Positions 27,118 through 35,862 of a stretch of 64,000 nt of DNA are shown here, piece after piece. The stretch lies in NCBI RefSeq assembly GCF_018449515.1, contig NZ_JAAVUQ010000039.1, forward strand, positions 1 to 64,000, in the 5' to 3' direction. The notes beneath the pieces are model-generated. The model searched no databases. It was not told where the DNA came from and saw only the letters and a list, made by a program, of their open reading frames with translations. Source of the DNA: Caballeronia sp. dw_19. Lineage in GTDB: Bacteria > Pseudomonadota > Gammaproteobacteria > Burkholderiales > Burkholderiaceae. A program made the position numbers and the translations under genes. How positions within the stretch are numbered: position 1 is the first letter of the stretch; each line of letters starts with the position of its first letter.

Positions 27118-27231
27118 GGGCGAAGCGCGTGACCGCCGGCCAACGGAAATGGGAGGGGAAATAACTGAATGATAGCCGCGCGGCGGAACAGCCAAGCGCG
27201 TGAGGTTGATTTGTTACGTGCCGACGAGAAT

Positions 27232-28023
27232 CTAAAGCGCGGCCGCCACGCGCCCCATCTGGTCGATACCGCTATCGAAGATGCGCTGAAAGAACGGGAT
27301 CATGTTGGGGATCATCAACTGGAGCAGCAGGAATCCGACCAGCATGGTGACCGGAAAACCCACCTGGAAAATCCCGATCTGCGGCGCCGCGCGATTCAGG
27401 ATGCCCAGCGCCAGGTTGGTAATCAGCAACGCGGCGACCACCGGCAATGAGAGCAGCAAGCCCGTGGAAAACACGCTCACGCCATAGGTCGCAAGCGTCT
27501 GCCAGCCACGAGCATGCACCGCAGAGCCCAGCACATTCGCGCTCACCGGCACGCTCTGGAATGTCTGCACAAGGGCGCTGATCATTTGCAGATGGCCGTC
27601 GAACACAAGGAACGCGAGCATGGCGATGGTGTTCAGATAACTCGATATCACCACCGAATTCCCGCCGGCACGCGGGTCGTAAAGCATCGCAAAACTCAGG
27701 CCCATTTGCATGCCGATGAACTCGCCGGCGGCATCGATGGTAGCGAAAGCAATCTGCATCGTCATGCCGAGCGCCGCGCCGATCATGAACTGATTGATCA
27801 GGATGAGCACGCCATCGGCGGAAAACACCGTCACTTGCGGCACTGCGCCAATAGTCGGCGCCACGATCAGCGCCAGGAATCCCGCGAGCGCCACCTTGAC
27901 GCGAATCGGAATGGCCTGGTGGCTGAGCATCGGCGCGGTCGCGATCAACGCGAGAATCCGCGTGAACGGCCAGAGGAACGACGTCAGCCAGATATTGAGC
28001 TGCGCGTAAGTGACGGAGAACAT
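27232..28023 (-). CDS. fliR: Flagellar biosynthesis protein FliR
   Basis: FliR is an export-gate membrane protein that assembles with FliP and FliQ into the helical pore. The 263-residue product starts MFSVTYAQLNIWLTSFLWPF; an upstream in-frame start is within fliQ and rejected. It has about six hydrophobic segments and the conserved IGMQMGLSFAMLYDPRAGGN. It ends the fliLMNOPQR operon, directly beside the Wadjet insert. Confidence 0.97.
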   Translation of the reverse strand: MFSVTYAQLNIWLTSFLWPFTRILALIATAPMLSHQAIPIRVKVALAGFLALIVAPTIGAVPQVTVFSADGVLILINQFMIGAALGMTMQIAFATIDAAGEFIGMQMGLSFAMLYDPRAGGNSVVISSYLNTIAMLAFLVFDGHLQMISALVQTFQSVPVSANVLGSAVHARGWQTLATYGVSVFSTGLLLSLPVVAALLITNLALGILNRAAPQIGIFQVGFPVTMLVGFLLLQLMIPNMIPFFQRIFDSGIDQMGRVAAAL

Positions 28024-28025
28024 GG

Positions 28026-28295
28026 CTAGCCGGTGATGGCGGGCGTGATGGTGAAAACGTGGCGCATGTAGTCGAGCAGCATTTCCATCATCCACGGTCC
28101 GGCGATCACGAGCGTAAGCGCCACGGCGAGCAATTTCGGAATGAACGAGAGCGTGCTTTCGTTGATCTGCGTGGCGGCCTGGAACAGGCTCACGACCAGG
28201 CCGACCACCAGTGCGACCAGTAACAGCGGAGCCGAGAGCAGCAGCGCCACGTACATGGCCTGGTGCGCGATCGACATGACGGATTCTGGGGTCAT
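28026..28295 (-). CDS. fliQ: Flagellar biosynthesis protein FliQ
   Basis: FliQ is a small export-gate protein with two transmembrane helices. The 89-residue product has the family pattern MTPESVMSIAHQAMYVALLL, a first helix near residues 15-38, the conserved FQAATQINESTLSFIPK loop and a second helix near residues 50-72. It lies 2 bp before fliR. Confidence 0.98.
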   Translation of the reverse strand: MTPESVMSIAHQAMYVALLLSAPLLLVALVVGLVVSLFQAATQINESTLSFIPKLLAVALTLVIAGPWMMEMLLDYMRHVFTITPAITG

Positions 28296-28324
28296 CGTGT
28301 GAGTCTCGTTCTCTTTCTCTGACT

Positions 28325-29101
28325 TTAGGATACGAAGCTCTGCGCGAGCGAGCCGATCAGCAACTGCCAGCCGTCCACCAGCACGAACAACATCAGCTTG
28401 AACGGCAACGAGATAGTGGTGGGCGACACCATCATCATCCCCATCGACATCAGCACGCTCGCCACCACCATGTCGATGATCAGGAACGGAATGAAGATGG
28501 TGAAGCCGATCTGGAAGCCGGTTTTAAGCTCACTCGTCACAAACGACGGCACCAGCAGCGAGAGCGGCACGTCTTCGGGACCGTTCATCGGCGGCGCCTT
28601 GGCGATCCTTGCGAACAGCGCGAGATCGGCCTCGCGGGTCTGGCGCAGCATGAATTGCTTGAACGGCGCAACGCCGCGCGTCATGGCCTGATCCATCGTG
28701 ATGGTGCCGTCGGAGAACGGCTTGTACGCGTCGACATAAGCCTTGTCGAGGACCGGCGACATCACGAACAGCGTGAGAAACAGCGCGAGTCCGACGAGCA
28801 CTTGATTAGGCGGCGTGCTGGTCGTGCCCAGCGCCTGCCGCAACAGCGACAACACAATGATGATGCGCGTGAAGCCCGTCATCATCAGCAGCATGGCCGG
28901 CAGGAACGACAGCATCGTGAGCAGCAGCATCGTCTGGACGCTGAGCGAATACGTCGTGCCGCCGTTCGGGCCAGGGCTGGTGTTGAACGCGGGAAGTCCT
29001 GCCGTGCTTTGGGCGAAAGCGGTGTAGGGGAGGGCCAGCATGACGACGGGTAGCAACAGTTTCGCCAGTCTCACGCAGCGTGCAAAAAAACGAACCTGCA
29101 T
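28325..29101 (-). CDS. fliP: Flagellar biosynthesis protein FliP
   Basis: FliP is the core of the export pore. The 258-residue product has a cleavable-type signal peptide (to about residue 30, LPYTAFA), then four membrane spans. Conserved blocks include MLSFLPAMLLMMTGFTRIII, LRQALGTTSTPPNQVLVGL and VLMSMGMMMVSPTTISLPFK. The ATG shares one base with the fliO stop. Confidence 0.98.
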   Translation of the reverse strand: MQVRFFARCVRLAKLLLPVVMLALPYTAFAQSTAGLPAFNTSPGPNGGTTYSLSVQTMLLLTMLSFLPAMLLMMTGFTRIIIVLSLLRQALGTTSTPPNQVLVGLALFLTLFVMSPVLDKAYVDAYKPFSDGTITMDQAMTRGVAPFKQFMLRQTREADLALFARIAKAPPMNGPEDVPLSLLVPSFVTSELKTGFQIGFTIFIPFLIIDMVVASVLMSMGMMMVSPTTISLPFKLMLFVLVDGWQLLIGSLAQSFVS

Positions 29102-29613
29102 TACTTGCTCCCGCCTGCGAATTTTTGCAGACGTTTGGTCGCTTCACCGGCAAGGGCATCGCGAAAACGTTGACCGAAACTGCCTTGCAGCGCCTGGCCC
29201 TCGGTGGGGAGGCCGTCGGGTTTGAGTTCCACCGATCCCGCCGGCATGGTGTGCAGCAGCCGCACATTGCCGGGCGCCGCGCCAAGCACGAGCCATGTGT
29301 CGCCGATCTCCACCACCGAGACGCGCTCCTTATTGCCAAGCGACGCCCCGCCAATCACCTTCACCAGCCCCGTGCGCTTGGTGCCTGCCACGCCGAACTT
29401 GCGCGCAAGCCACGCGCAGCCGAACACGAACGCAATCACGATCGCCAGTCCGAGCAGCGTCTGCAGCACCGCGCCCACGCCAAGCGACGGCACGGCCGTG
29501 CCCGCGCCAACGCCCGATGCAATCTGCGCCGCGTGATTGACGGCGTTCATGTCGGCGGCGTGAGCTGCGAATGCCGTGGCGAGCGTCGTGAAAGCGACGG
29601 CGAAGCGTTTCAT
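29101..29613 (-). CDS. fliO: Flagellar biosynthesis protein FliO
   Basis: FliO helps assemble the FliP/FliR complex. The 170-residue product has a signal-like N-terminus (to about residue 20), one transmembrane helix near residues 50-68 (LLGLAIVIAFVFGCAWLARK) and a cytoplasmic FliO/MopB domain with SLGNKERVSVVEIGDTWLVL. Its ATG overlaps the fliN stop by 4 bp. Confidence 0.95.
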   Translation of the reverse strand: MKRFAVAFTTLATAFAAHAADMNAVNHAAQIASGVGAGTAVPSLGVGAVLQTLLGLAIVIAFVFGCAWLARKFGVAGTKRTGLVKVIGGASLGNKERVSVVEIGDTWLVLGAAPGNVRLLHTMPAGSVELKPDGLPTEGQALQGSFGQRFRDALAGEATKRLQKFAGGSK

Positions 29614-30053
29614 CGATTCAACTTCCTGATGCGTTCGGACGGCGTGATGATGTCGGTGAGACGGATACCGAACTTGTCGTTGACCACCACGACTTCGCCC
29701 TGCGCGATCAGGCAGCCGTTGACCAGCACGTCCATCGGTTCGCCCGCCAGGCCGTCGAGTTCCACCACCGAACCCTGCGCCAGTTGCAGCAGGTTGCGGA
29801 TCGCAATCTTGGTACGCCCGAGTTCCACCGTCATCTGCACGGGGATGTCGAGAATCATGTCGATGTCATTGCGCGTCGAGGGCGCTTCGACTTTCGACAA
29901 AGGCTGGAACAATCCCGCCGATGAAGCCGCCGCCGGCGTTTCATTGCCGTTCTGCTCAGCCAGCGCGCTCGCCCAGTCGTCCATGCCAAAGTCCTCGCCC
30001 TTGAGCGGATCGGACGGCAGCGTGCCTGGTTCAGTTACGTCACTCATATCCAC
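29610..30053 (-). CDS. fliN: Flagellar motor switch protein FliN
   Basis: FliN forms the lower part of the cytoplasmic C ring and anchors the FliH-FliI export complex. The 147-residue product has a variable acidic/Ala-rich N-terminus and a C-terminal SpoA domain from about residue 70 (DIPVQMTVELGRTKI, VELDGLAGEPMDVLVNG, FGIRLTDII). It overlaps fliM by 14 bp. Confidence 0.97.
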   Translation of the reverse strand: MDMSDVTEPGTLPSDPLKGEDFGMDDWASALAEQNGNETPAAASSAGLFQPLSKVEAPSTRNDIDMILDIPVQMTVELGRTKIAIRNLLQLAQGSVVELDGLAGEPMDVLVNGCLIAQGEVVVVNDKFGIRLTDIITPSERIRKLNR

Positions 30054-31038
30054 CTTCCTTCATCGTGTCGCTTGCGCTGATCATCTTCTGGACGCGCAAC
30101 GCGTATTGACCATTGAAAATTCCGTAGCCGCATTCCATCACCGGCACGCCGTCCACTTTTGCCGTGACGACTTCGGGCACGTTGATCGGCAGGACATCGC
30201 CCGCTCGCATGTTGAGAATCTTTTCGAAGGTCGTGCCGATCTCCGCCAGATCCACCGTGAGTTCCACTTCGGCCGCCTGCACTTGCTGCGACAGCACGCG
30301 GATCCAGCGGCGATCGACTTCGAGCGCTTCGCCTTGAATGGGCGAGGAGAGGATGTCGCGAATGGGTTCGATCATCGAATACGGCATGCAGATGTGCAGC
30401 GTGCCGCCGGTCGTACCAAATTCGATGGAGAACTGCGTGACGATCACGATCTCGTTCGGCGTGGCCACGTTCGCGAATTGCGTGTGCATTTCCGAGCGAA
30501 CGTATTCGAGGTTAAGCGAACGCACGCTTTTCCACGATGCCGCGTAGTGTTCGAACACGAGGTTCAGCAGCTTGCTGATGATGCGTTGCTCGGTCTGCGT
30601 GAACTCGCGGCCTTCCACGCGCGTGTGGAAACGGCCGTCGCCGCCGAAGAGGTTATCGACGACGAAGAACACCAGGTTCGGATCGAACACGAACAGCGAC
30701 GTGCCGCGCAACGGCTTGATGTGGACGAGGTTCAGGTTCGTCGGGATCGGCAGGTTGCGGGTGAATTCGCTGTACTTTTGCACCTTCACCGGACCGACCG
30801 AGATTTCCGCCGAGCGCCGCATGAAGTTGAAGATGCCCACGCGCAAGAGGCGCGCGAAGCGGTCGTTGATGATTTCCAGGCCCGGCATCCGGCCCCGGAC
30901 GATGCGTTCCTGCGTCGCGAGGTTGTAGGGGCGCACGCCGTGGAAGCGTGTTTCGTCGGCGACTGCGTCGACTTCCCCGGTGACGCCCTTGAGCAGGGCG
31001 TCCACCTCCTCCTGCGACATGAACTCTTCGTGGCCCAT
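30040..31038 (-). CDS. fliM: Flagellar motor switch protein FliM
   Basis: FliM is the C-ring subunit that binds phosphorylated CheY. The 332-residue product begins MGHEEFMSQEEVDALLKGV, containing the CheY-binding SQEEVDALL motif, then the CheC-like middle domain (GGSs-like YVRSEMHTQFANVATPNEI) and a C-terminal SpoA domain. An in-frame reading 80 codons longer is Lys/Gln/Thr repeat-rich, not FliM-like, and rejected. The 140 bp before it contain a short tandem GTTTGCTTCTGC. Confidence 0.97.
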   Translation of the reverse strand: MGHEEFMSQEEVDALLKGVTGEVDAVADETRFHGVRPYNLATQERIVRGRMPGLEIINDRFARLLRVGIFNFMRRSAEISVGPVKVQKYSEFTRNLPIPTNLNLVHIKPLRGTSLFVFDPNLVFFVVDNLFGGDGRFHTRVEGREFTQTEQRIISKLLNLVFEHYAASWKSVRSLNLEYVRSEMHTQFANVATPNEIVIVTQFSIEFGTTGGTLHICMPYSMIEPIRDILSSPIQGEALEVDRRWIRVLSQQVQAAEVELTVDLAEIGTTFEKILNMRAGDVLPINVPEVVTAKVDGVPVMECGYGIFNGQYALRVQKMISASDTMKEGGYE

Positions 31039-31177
31039 GAGTGTTCCTTGGTTCCTGTGCGCGGTTGCTTGATGTTTGGCGGTCGCGCTTCTTGCAGTTG
31101 GCTTGAACGTTTGCTTCTGCGTTTGCTTCTGCGTTGGCTTTTGCGAAAGCGGCTGAAGGCGAGGGTTGCCGCGCGGA

Positions 31178-31672
31178 TTATTGAACGACGAATTCCGTGA
31201 ACAACACTTCCTGGACACGCGCCGGACTGTCAGGCGTGCCGCCGGTCTTCTGGACCGTCTCCAGCAACTCTTTCGCGAGCTCACGCTTGCCGTCGATGCC
31301 CGCCAGATCCTCCGGCCGTTTCGCCGATAACAACATCAGAATGTGGCTGCGTACTTCCGGCATGCGTTCGCCCAGTGCTGCTTGTGCCTTCTGGTCCGGC
31401 AGTTTCAACGTCAAGCCGATGCGCAAGTAATGCATGGTGTCGTCGGACTGGAGGTTGACGGTCATCGACTCCAGCGGGAAAAACACCGGGGGCGCGGAGA
31501 GCGACGCCTTTGTTAATGCGCCCAAATCGGGCTTGTGCAGGAGGTAGTAATACACACCGGCACCGCCGGCGCCCAGCAAAACGATAAGACCCGCCGCGAT
31601 CAGCAAGATGCGCTTCATCTTGCCGCTCTTCACGGTGACTATGGGTTGTTGAGTTGCGGTGGTGCTTGCCAT
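31178..31672 (-). CDS. fliL: Flagellar basal body-associated protein FliL
   Basis: FliL supports stator function at the basal body. The 164-residue product has one transmembrane helix near residues 20-42 (MKRILLIAAGLIVLLGAGGA), then a periplasmic SPFH-like domain with FFPLESMTVNLQSDDTMHYL and ending in VQEVLFTEFVVQ, typical of the family. It opens the fliLMNOPQR unit; upstream lies the dispersed repeat. Confidence 0.95.
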   Translation of the reverse strand: MASTTATQQPIVTVKSGKMKRILLIAAGLIVLLGAGGAGVYYYLLHKPDLGALTKASLSAPPVFFPLESMTVNLQSDDTMHYLRIGLTLKLPDQKAQAALGERMPEVRSHILMLLSAKRPEDLAGIDGKRELAKELLETVQKTGGTPDSPARVQEVLFTEFVVQ

Positions 31673-32277
31673 GGTTGCGAACCTCTTTCTGTAGCCTGAA
31701 TTGTTGGCGAAAGTGAGGTTTTGCGATGGGTCGAACAGAAGGGGTTATTAGGGCTAACTCGTGAGTTTGGGGGGTGTTGGCACTGGGGGGCGGTTTTTGG
31801 GTGTTGCTTGGGGGTGGAGGCGGGGGGTATGCCGGGTTGCCAGGTTTTGGGGTTAGCGGTCGGGGTCTATGCTGGGTTGCTGCTTTCGGCCGTGGTGGTC
31901 TGCGAGAGTCGGATTTTCTCTTTATCACTATTAGCCACTGTGCGTGGCGGCACGTCATTTCTTTGTCCAAAGCGACAAAGAAACGAAGCAAAGAAAGCGC
32001 TTTTAACCACGCTACCCTAAGTGTCCACAGCGTGCAGTTTTGATTCATGGGTGCCCCAAAAGCACGGTGCTCGCCAGAGCGACGGATGGTTGAAACCCTC
32101 CTTCTCGCGAATCCTGACACGAACACGCTTCGCCCCCAACGCTCTCGGGCAAGCACCAGCGCTCAATGACCTTTACGGTTCTTCAGACCATCACCGCGCT
32201 AAAGTCGGCAAGTCTCGGTTTGACCGGAAAACGCCCCGCTTATAGCTCGCGCGGCAAGCATTGCGCTCGCCCCCGCG
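31673..32277. repeat. Intergenic region fliK-fliL with dispersed repeat copy B
   Basis: This 605-bp gap is non-coding. 31845-31956 is the inverted copy of window positions 112-1. It is followed at 31958-31983 by a perfect 10-bp inverted repeat (TTTCTTTGTC-N6-GACAAAGAAA) and then by 290 bp resembling the family of intergenic repeats common in Paraburkholderia and relatives (recalled, not searched). Overlapping small reading frames are rich in Gly and unrelated to known proteins; they are not called. No flagellar promoter was recognised for fliL. Confidence 0.7.
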
Positions 32278-33792
32278 TCAAGCAAACGTATCCACCAACC
32301 CAACTTGCCTGCGCACCGGCATGCTGATCGTGCTCAGCACATCCACGCTCCCCCCGCTATCAACACCGCCAATTTCGCCCGAGCCGCGGCCGCCTCGCCC
32401 CCCATTCGATGACGCTCCATCTCCCTGCTGACCCGATTGCTGACCCGCAAAACCATCACTCACGCTCGTACTGCCAAGCGATATCCCGCTGCCTTGCATC
32501 GCTTCACGCAAAGTCGGTAATGCCGCTTCGACCGCCGCCCGAACCTGCGCGTGCGTCGACACAAACAACGCGTGCGCATGGTTGTCCGTGACCTGCAAGA
32601 CCACCTGCAACGGCCCCAGGTCCTTCGGGTTCAACGTCAATTCAGCACTCTGCTGATGACCGTTCGACAGAAACACCACCTTCTGGCTAAACGCCTCATC
32701 CCATCCACTCGACCCAACATGCGGCGCAATCGCCGCACTGCCCGCAGCCGTCGCCGCACTCTGGGCCGGCGCGCTTCCCGTCGTCGCGGACGCCTGCATC
32801 GAAGCCGAATGCGCAGCAGTCTCAGCAGTAGCTTTGTAAGCAGCACTGCCGTCATCAGCCGGTGTCGCGGAAGCCTGAGCCGGCGCATCGGCTTGTTGCG
32901 CCGCCGAGGTCGCGCCAGCTTGCTGCGTCGTCGATGAACGGCTCCCCCCATCACCCGCCGACGACGTCATCGATATCGCCCGGTTCGATGCCCTCGAACC
33001 ACCACCCTTGCCACCCACGGCCACATTCGCACCGTTGGCCGCATTCGCTCCATTCGCCACGGCTGCGGCTGCCGCTACTGCCGCATCGGGCGATGGCGTC
33101 GCAGCACCCTGCGTATTCGCCATCTGCAAGAGCCCGGCGTGAAGCGCATCTGCAGCCTGCGCGTCGCTCAACTTGTCCTTCGACTGCGTGGAAGAGGTCG
33201 CGTCCGTTGCGTCCGCATCCGTCGCGGCAGTCGCCGGATCAGTCGCAGCCGTCGCAGGATCGGCGGCCGCACCACCCCGTGCCCTCAACATGGCCGCTGC
33301 GGTCGCCGCCGCAGTCGCGGCCGCTGCCGTCGCTGTGGCTTCGGGCCGTGCCGTCGCCGCATCCGTCTGAGCCGCCTCGTCCGCAGCGCTCGCGTCAGCC
33401 GCCGTCGTAGATGCAGTCGCAGCCTGCGCTTGATCGGCCGCGGATGAAGCTGATGACGCCGATGAAGCCGTAGAACTCGCCCCCGCCGCCTGGTCCGCGC
33501 TGTCGGCCTGCTCCGCCGCCGCCTTAGCCTGCGCAGTTGAAGCGTCGTCGGGCTTGGGTGCGTCGTGAACACTGCCACGCGCCGCCGATGCCGCCGCCGC
33601 AGCTTTCGCCGCCTGCGCTTGTGCTTGCACTCGCGCCTGGGCCACCGCTTCCTCGTTTGCCTTGGTGGTTATGTTGTGCAGCGTCGAAACAAACGATGCC
33701 GCCGCACTATCGCTTGCCGACGTTGCCGCCGCATTCCGCGATTGGGCAGCGCTCAAGCTAAGCATCGTGCTGGCAGAATTAACGGTCGACAT
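32278..33792 (-). CDS. fliK: Flagellar hook-length control protein FliK
   Basis: FliK measures hook length and triggers FlhB switching. The 504-residue product has a very long Ala/Asp/Ser/Thr-rich N-terminal ruler region (about residues 60-370) and a C-terminal Flg_hook domain with QKVVFLSNGHQQSAELTLNP, KDLGPLQVVLQVTDNHAHAL and VEAALPTLREAMQGSGISLG. AGAGG lies upstream of the ATG. The Ala-rich part includes small internal repeats (DPATAAT twice). It follows fliJ; a second, unrelated-looking FliK lies at 41153. Confidence 0.95.
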   Translation of the reverse strand: MSTVNSASTMLSLSAAQSRNAAATSASDSAAASFVSTLHNITTKANEEAVAQARVQAQAQAAKAAAAASAARGSVHDAPKPDDASTAQAKAAAEQADSADQAAGASSTASSASSASSAADQAQAATASTTAADASAADEAAQTDAATARPEATATAAAATAAATAAAMLRARGGAAADPATAATDPATAATDADATDATSSTQSKDKLSDAQAADALHAGLLQMANTQGAATPSPDAAVAAAAAVANGANAANGANVAVGGKGGGSRASNRAISMTSSAGDGGSRSSTTQQAGATSAAQQADAPAQASATPADDGSAAYKATAETAAHSASMQASATTGSAPAQSAATAAGSAAIAPHVGSSGWDEAFSQKVVFLSNGHQQSAELTLNPKDLGPLQVVLQVTDNHAHALFVSTHAQVRAAVEAALPTLREAMQGSGISLGSTSVSDGFAGQQSGQQGDGASSNGGRGGRGSGEIGGVDSGGSVDVLSTISMPVRRQVGLVDTFA

Positions 33793-33837
33793 ACATGGCC
33801 TCTTGTATCTTGTACACGATAAAAATCGCTAAAAACT

Positions 33838-34287
33838 TCATGCCTTTTCGGCGCGCATCCGCAACATCTTGGAGGCGTGCTCATCGGAATCACGTTGTTC
33901 AATCCGTGCTTCCTGCTTGACCTTCACGGCTTCGCCGCGCGCAGCCAGCACTTCGTATGAACCCAGCTTCTGCTTGCGCTGCTGCCATTCCGGCTTGGCC
34001 GCTTCCAGCCGCTGGTTCGCGCCCACGAGCAAGATGCGCTGCTGGCCGATGGCGGAATCGAGGGTATCGACGAATGCCTGGAAATTGCGCAGCGTCTGCG
34101 CGGTCGTGCCTTCCTGCGCCGATGCCGTAAAACGCGCGTGATACTCGTCGCGATACGTGATCAGCGAGTTCAACTGCGTCTCCACCTCGTCACGCTCTTG
34201 CTGGAGCTTGCCAAGCTTTTTCGTGGCGGCCTCCAGTTCTTCTTCCGCGAGGTTGATCAAGGTCTTGATCGGCAGATGCTTGGACAT
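33838..34287 (-). CDS. fliJ: Flagellar export chaperone FliJ
   Basis: FliJ is the central stalk of the FliI ATPase ring. The 149-residue product is a continuous alpha-helical coiled coil (LAEEELEAATKKLGKLQQER, then a long second helix ending SKMLRMRAEKA) of normal length. It lies between fliI and fliK in conserved order. Confidence 0.94.
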   Translation of the reverse strand: MSKHLPIKTLINLAEEELEAATKKLGKLQQERDEVETQLNSLITYRDEYHARFTASAQEGTTAQTLRNFQAFVDTLDSAIGQQRILLVGANQRLEAAKPEWQQRKQKLGSYEVLAARGEAVKVKQEARIEQRDSDEHASKMLRMRAEKA

Positions 34288-34311
34288 GGACGTCAGATTC
34301 CTAAATTGTCT

Positions 34312-35862
34312 TTATTCGAACAATGCATCGAGTTGGGCCAGGCTCGGTTCAAACATGGCCTGCTCACGAAATCCCTGCTGCAAAAATGCTTCGATGCGCG
34401 GGTACAGCGCAATCGCCCGATCGAGTAACGCATCCCGCCCCGTGGAATACGCGCCTACATTGATCAAATCGCGATTGCGCTGGTAGCGCGACAACATCTG
34501 CTTGAATAAACGCACCCGGTCGAGATGCTTGTCGTCGATCAGCGCCGTCATCGCCCGGCTGATGGACGCTTCAATGTCGATGGCCGGGTAATGCCCCGCT
34601 TCGGCCAACGAACGCGACAACACAATATGGCCGTCGAGAATGGCGCGCGCTGAATCGGCGATAGGATCTTGCTGATCGTCCCCTTCCGTCAAGACCGTAT
34701 AAAAAGCGGTAATCGATCCCGCACCCTCCCGGCCGTTCCCGGTCCGTTCAACCAGCGCCGGCAGTTTGGCGAACACGGAGGGCGGATATCCTTTGGTGGC
34801 GGGCGGTTCGCCGATCGCGAGCGCAATCTCGCGCTGCGCCATGGCATAGCGTGTGAGCGAATCCATCAGCAGCAGTACGTGTTTGCCCTGATCCCGAAAA
34901 TATTCGGCCAGAGAGGTCGCGTAGGTCGCGCCCTGCATCCGCAAAATCGGCGACACATCGGCGGGCGCCGCCACCACGACCGAGCGCGCCAGCCCATCCT
35001 CGCCAAGAATCTGTTCGATGAATTCCTTCACCTCGCGGCCCCGTTCACCAATCAGCCCGATCACGATCACTTCGGCGCTCGTATAGCGCGCCATGGTGCC
35101 GAGCAGCACGGACTTGCCCACGCCCGAGCCCGCGAACAGGCCCATGCGCTGGCCGCGTCCCACGGTCAGCAACGCATTGATCGCGCGCACGCCGACATCG
35201 AGCACCTTGTGAATAGGCTCGCGATTGAGCGGGTTGATGGTCGGCGCGGTCAGCGGCGCATCGATCTTCGAGCCAAGGGGCCCAAGCCCGTCGAGTGGCC
35301 TGCCCGACGCGTCGACCACACGGCCGAGCATTTCCCAGCCGACCGGCAGACGCTTGGCGCCGGCCATCGGATCATTGATTGGTGCGCTTTCCAGCGGATA
35401 CACCCGGGCTCCGGGCAACAGGCCGGAGACTTCGGTGGTCGGCATGAGGAACAGCTTGTCGCCGGAGAAACCAACGACTTCGGCCTCGGCCATCGGGATC
35501 GAACTGCCGGCGGGCAACTCGATCATGCATTCCGAGCCCACGCCCAGCTTTAATCCCACGGCTTCCAGAACCAGGCCGGCTGCACGCGTGAGACGCCCGC
35601 ACGCACGCAACGGTTTCGATATCTGGCTGCGTGCCTTGCTGGCTTCAAGTTGCGCGCGCCAGCCATCCAGATGCGGGTTGTTCGCCATATCGGCGAGATC
35701 GACGATGGTCCGGGCCGCGATTTCTTCGATCGTCGGTTCGGCGTCGTCGTCCGCGGCGAGCGGACCGAACGACGCGCGCGCCAGTTCCTGTTCGAGCTCG
35801 CTCAACCCTTCCTGCGTGACGCGGCGCGTGGCGCTTGCATTGACATGGGTTGAATTCACCAT
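34312..35862 (-). CDS. fliI: Flagellum-specific ATPase FliI
   Basis: FliI is the F1-beta-like ATPase that unloads substrates for export. The 516-residue product has Walker A GLFAGSGVGKSVL, Walker B HVLLLMDSLTRYAMAQRE and the family block LPALVERTGNGREGAGSITA. The first about 60 residues are longer than in enterics and contain an acidic stretch. GGGAG lies upstream of the ATG. It overlaps the fliH end by 7 bp. Confidence 0.98.
   Translation of the reverse strand: MVNSTHVNASATRRVTQEGLSELEQELARASFGPLAADDDAEPTIEEIAARTIVDLADMANNPHLDGWRAQLEASKARSQISKPLRACGRLTRAAGLVLEAVGLKLGVGSECMIELPAGSSIPMAEAEVVGFSGDKLFLMPTTEVSGLLPGARVYPLESAPINDPMAGAKRLPVGWEMLGRVVDASGRPLDGLGPLGSKIDAPLTAPTINPLNREPIHKVLDVGVRAINALLTVGRGQRMGLFAGSGVGKSVLLGTMARYTSAEVIVIGLIGERGREVKEFIEQILGEDGLARSVVVAAPADVSPILRMQGATYATSLAEYFRDQGKHVLLLMDSLTRYAMAQREIALAIGEPPATKGYPPSVFAKLPALVERTGNGREGAGSITAFYTVLTEGDDQQDPIADSARAILDGHIVLSRSLAEAGHYPAIDIEASISRAMTALIDDKHLDRVRLFKQMLSRYQRNRDLINVGAYSTGRDALLDRAIALYPRIEAFLQQGFREQAMFEPSLAQLDALFE

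Noticed and set aside
27118..27231. TTGGCT...TATCAT as a sigma-70 promoter for jetA
   Set aside because: The spacer is only 15 nt and both boxes are weak, so it is not listed as a feature.
29080..31200. A 706-codon open frame on the plus strand opposite fliO, fliN and fliM
   Set aside because: GC-rich codon bias leaves long antisense frames open. Its composition is His/Arg-rich without recognisable domains, and it lies opposite firmly identified genes. The same applies to antisense frames at 852-2024, 13103-14359, 45591-46676 and 55798-57324.
31721..32043. Two overlapping small plus-strand frames between fliL and fliK
   Set aside because: They lie inside the dispersed repeat and are Gly-rich with no ribosome site. 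Such frames are usual artefacts of these repeats.
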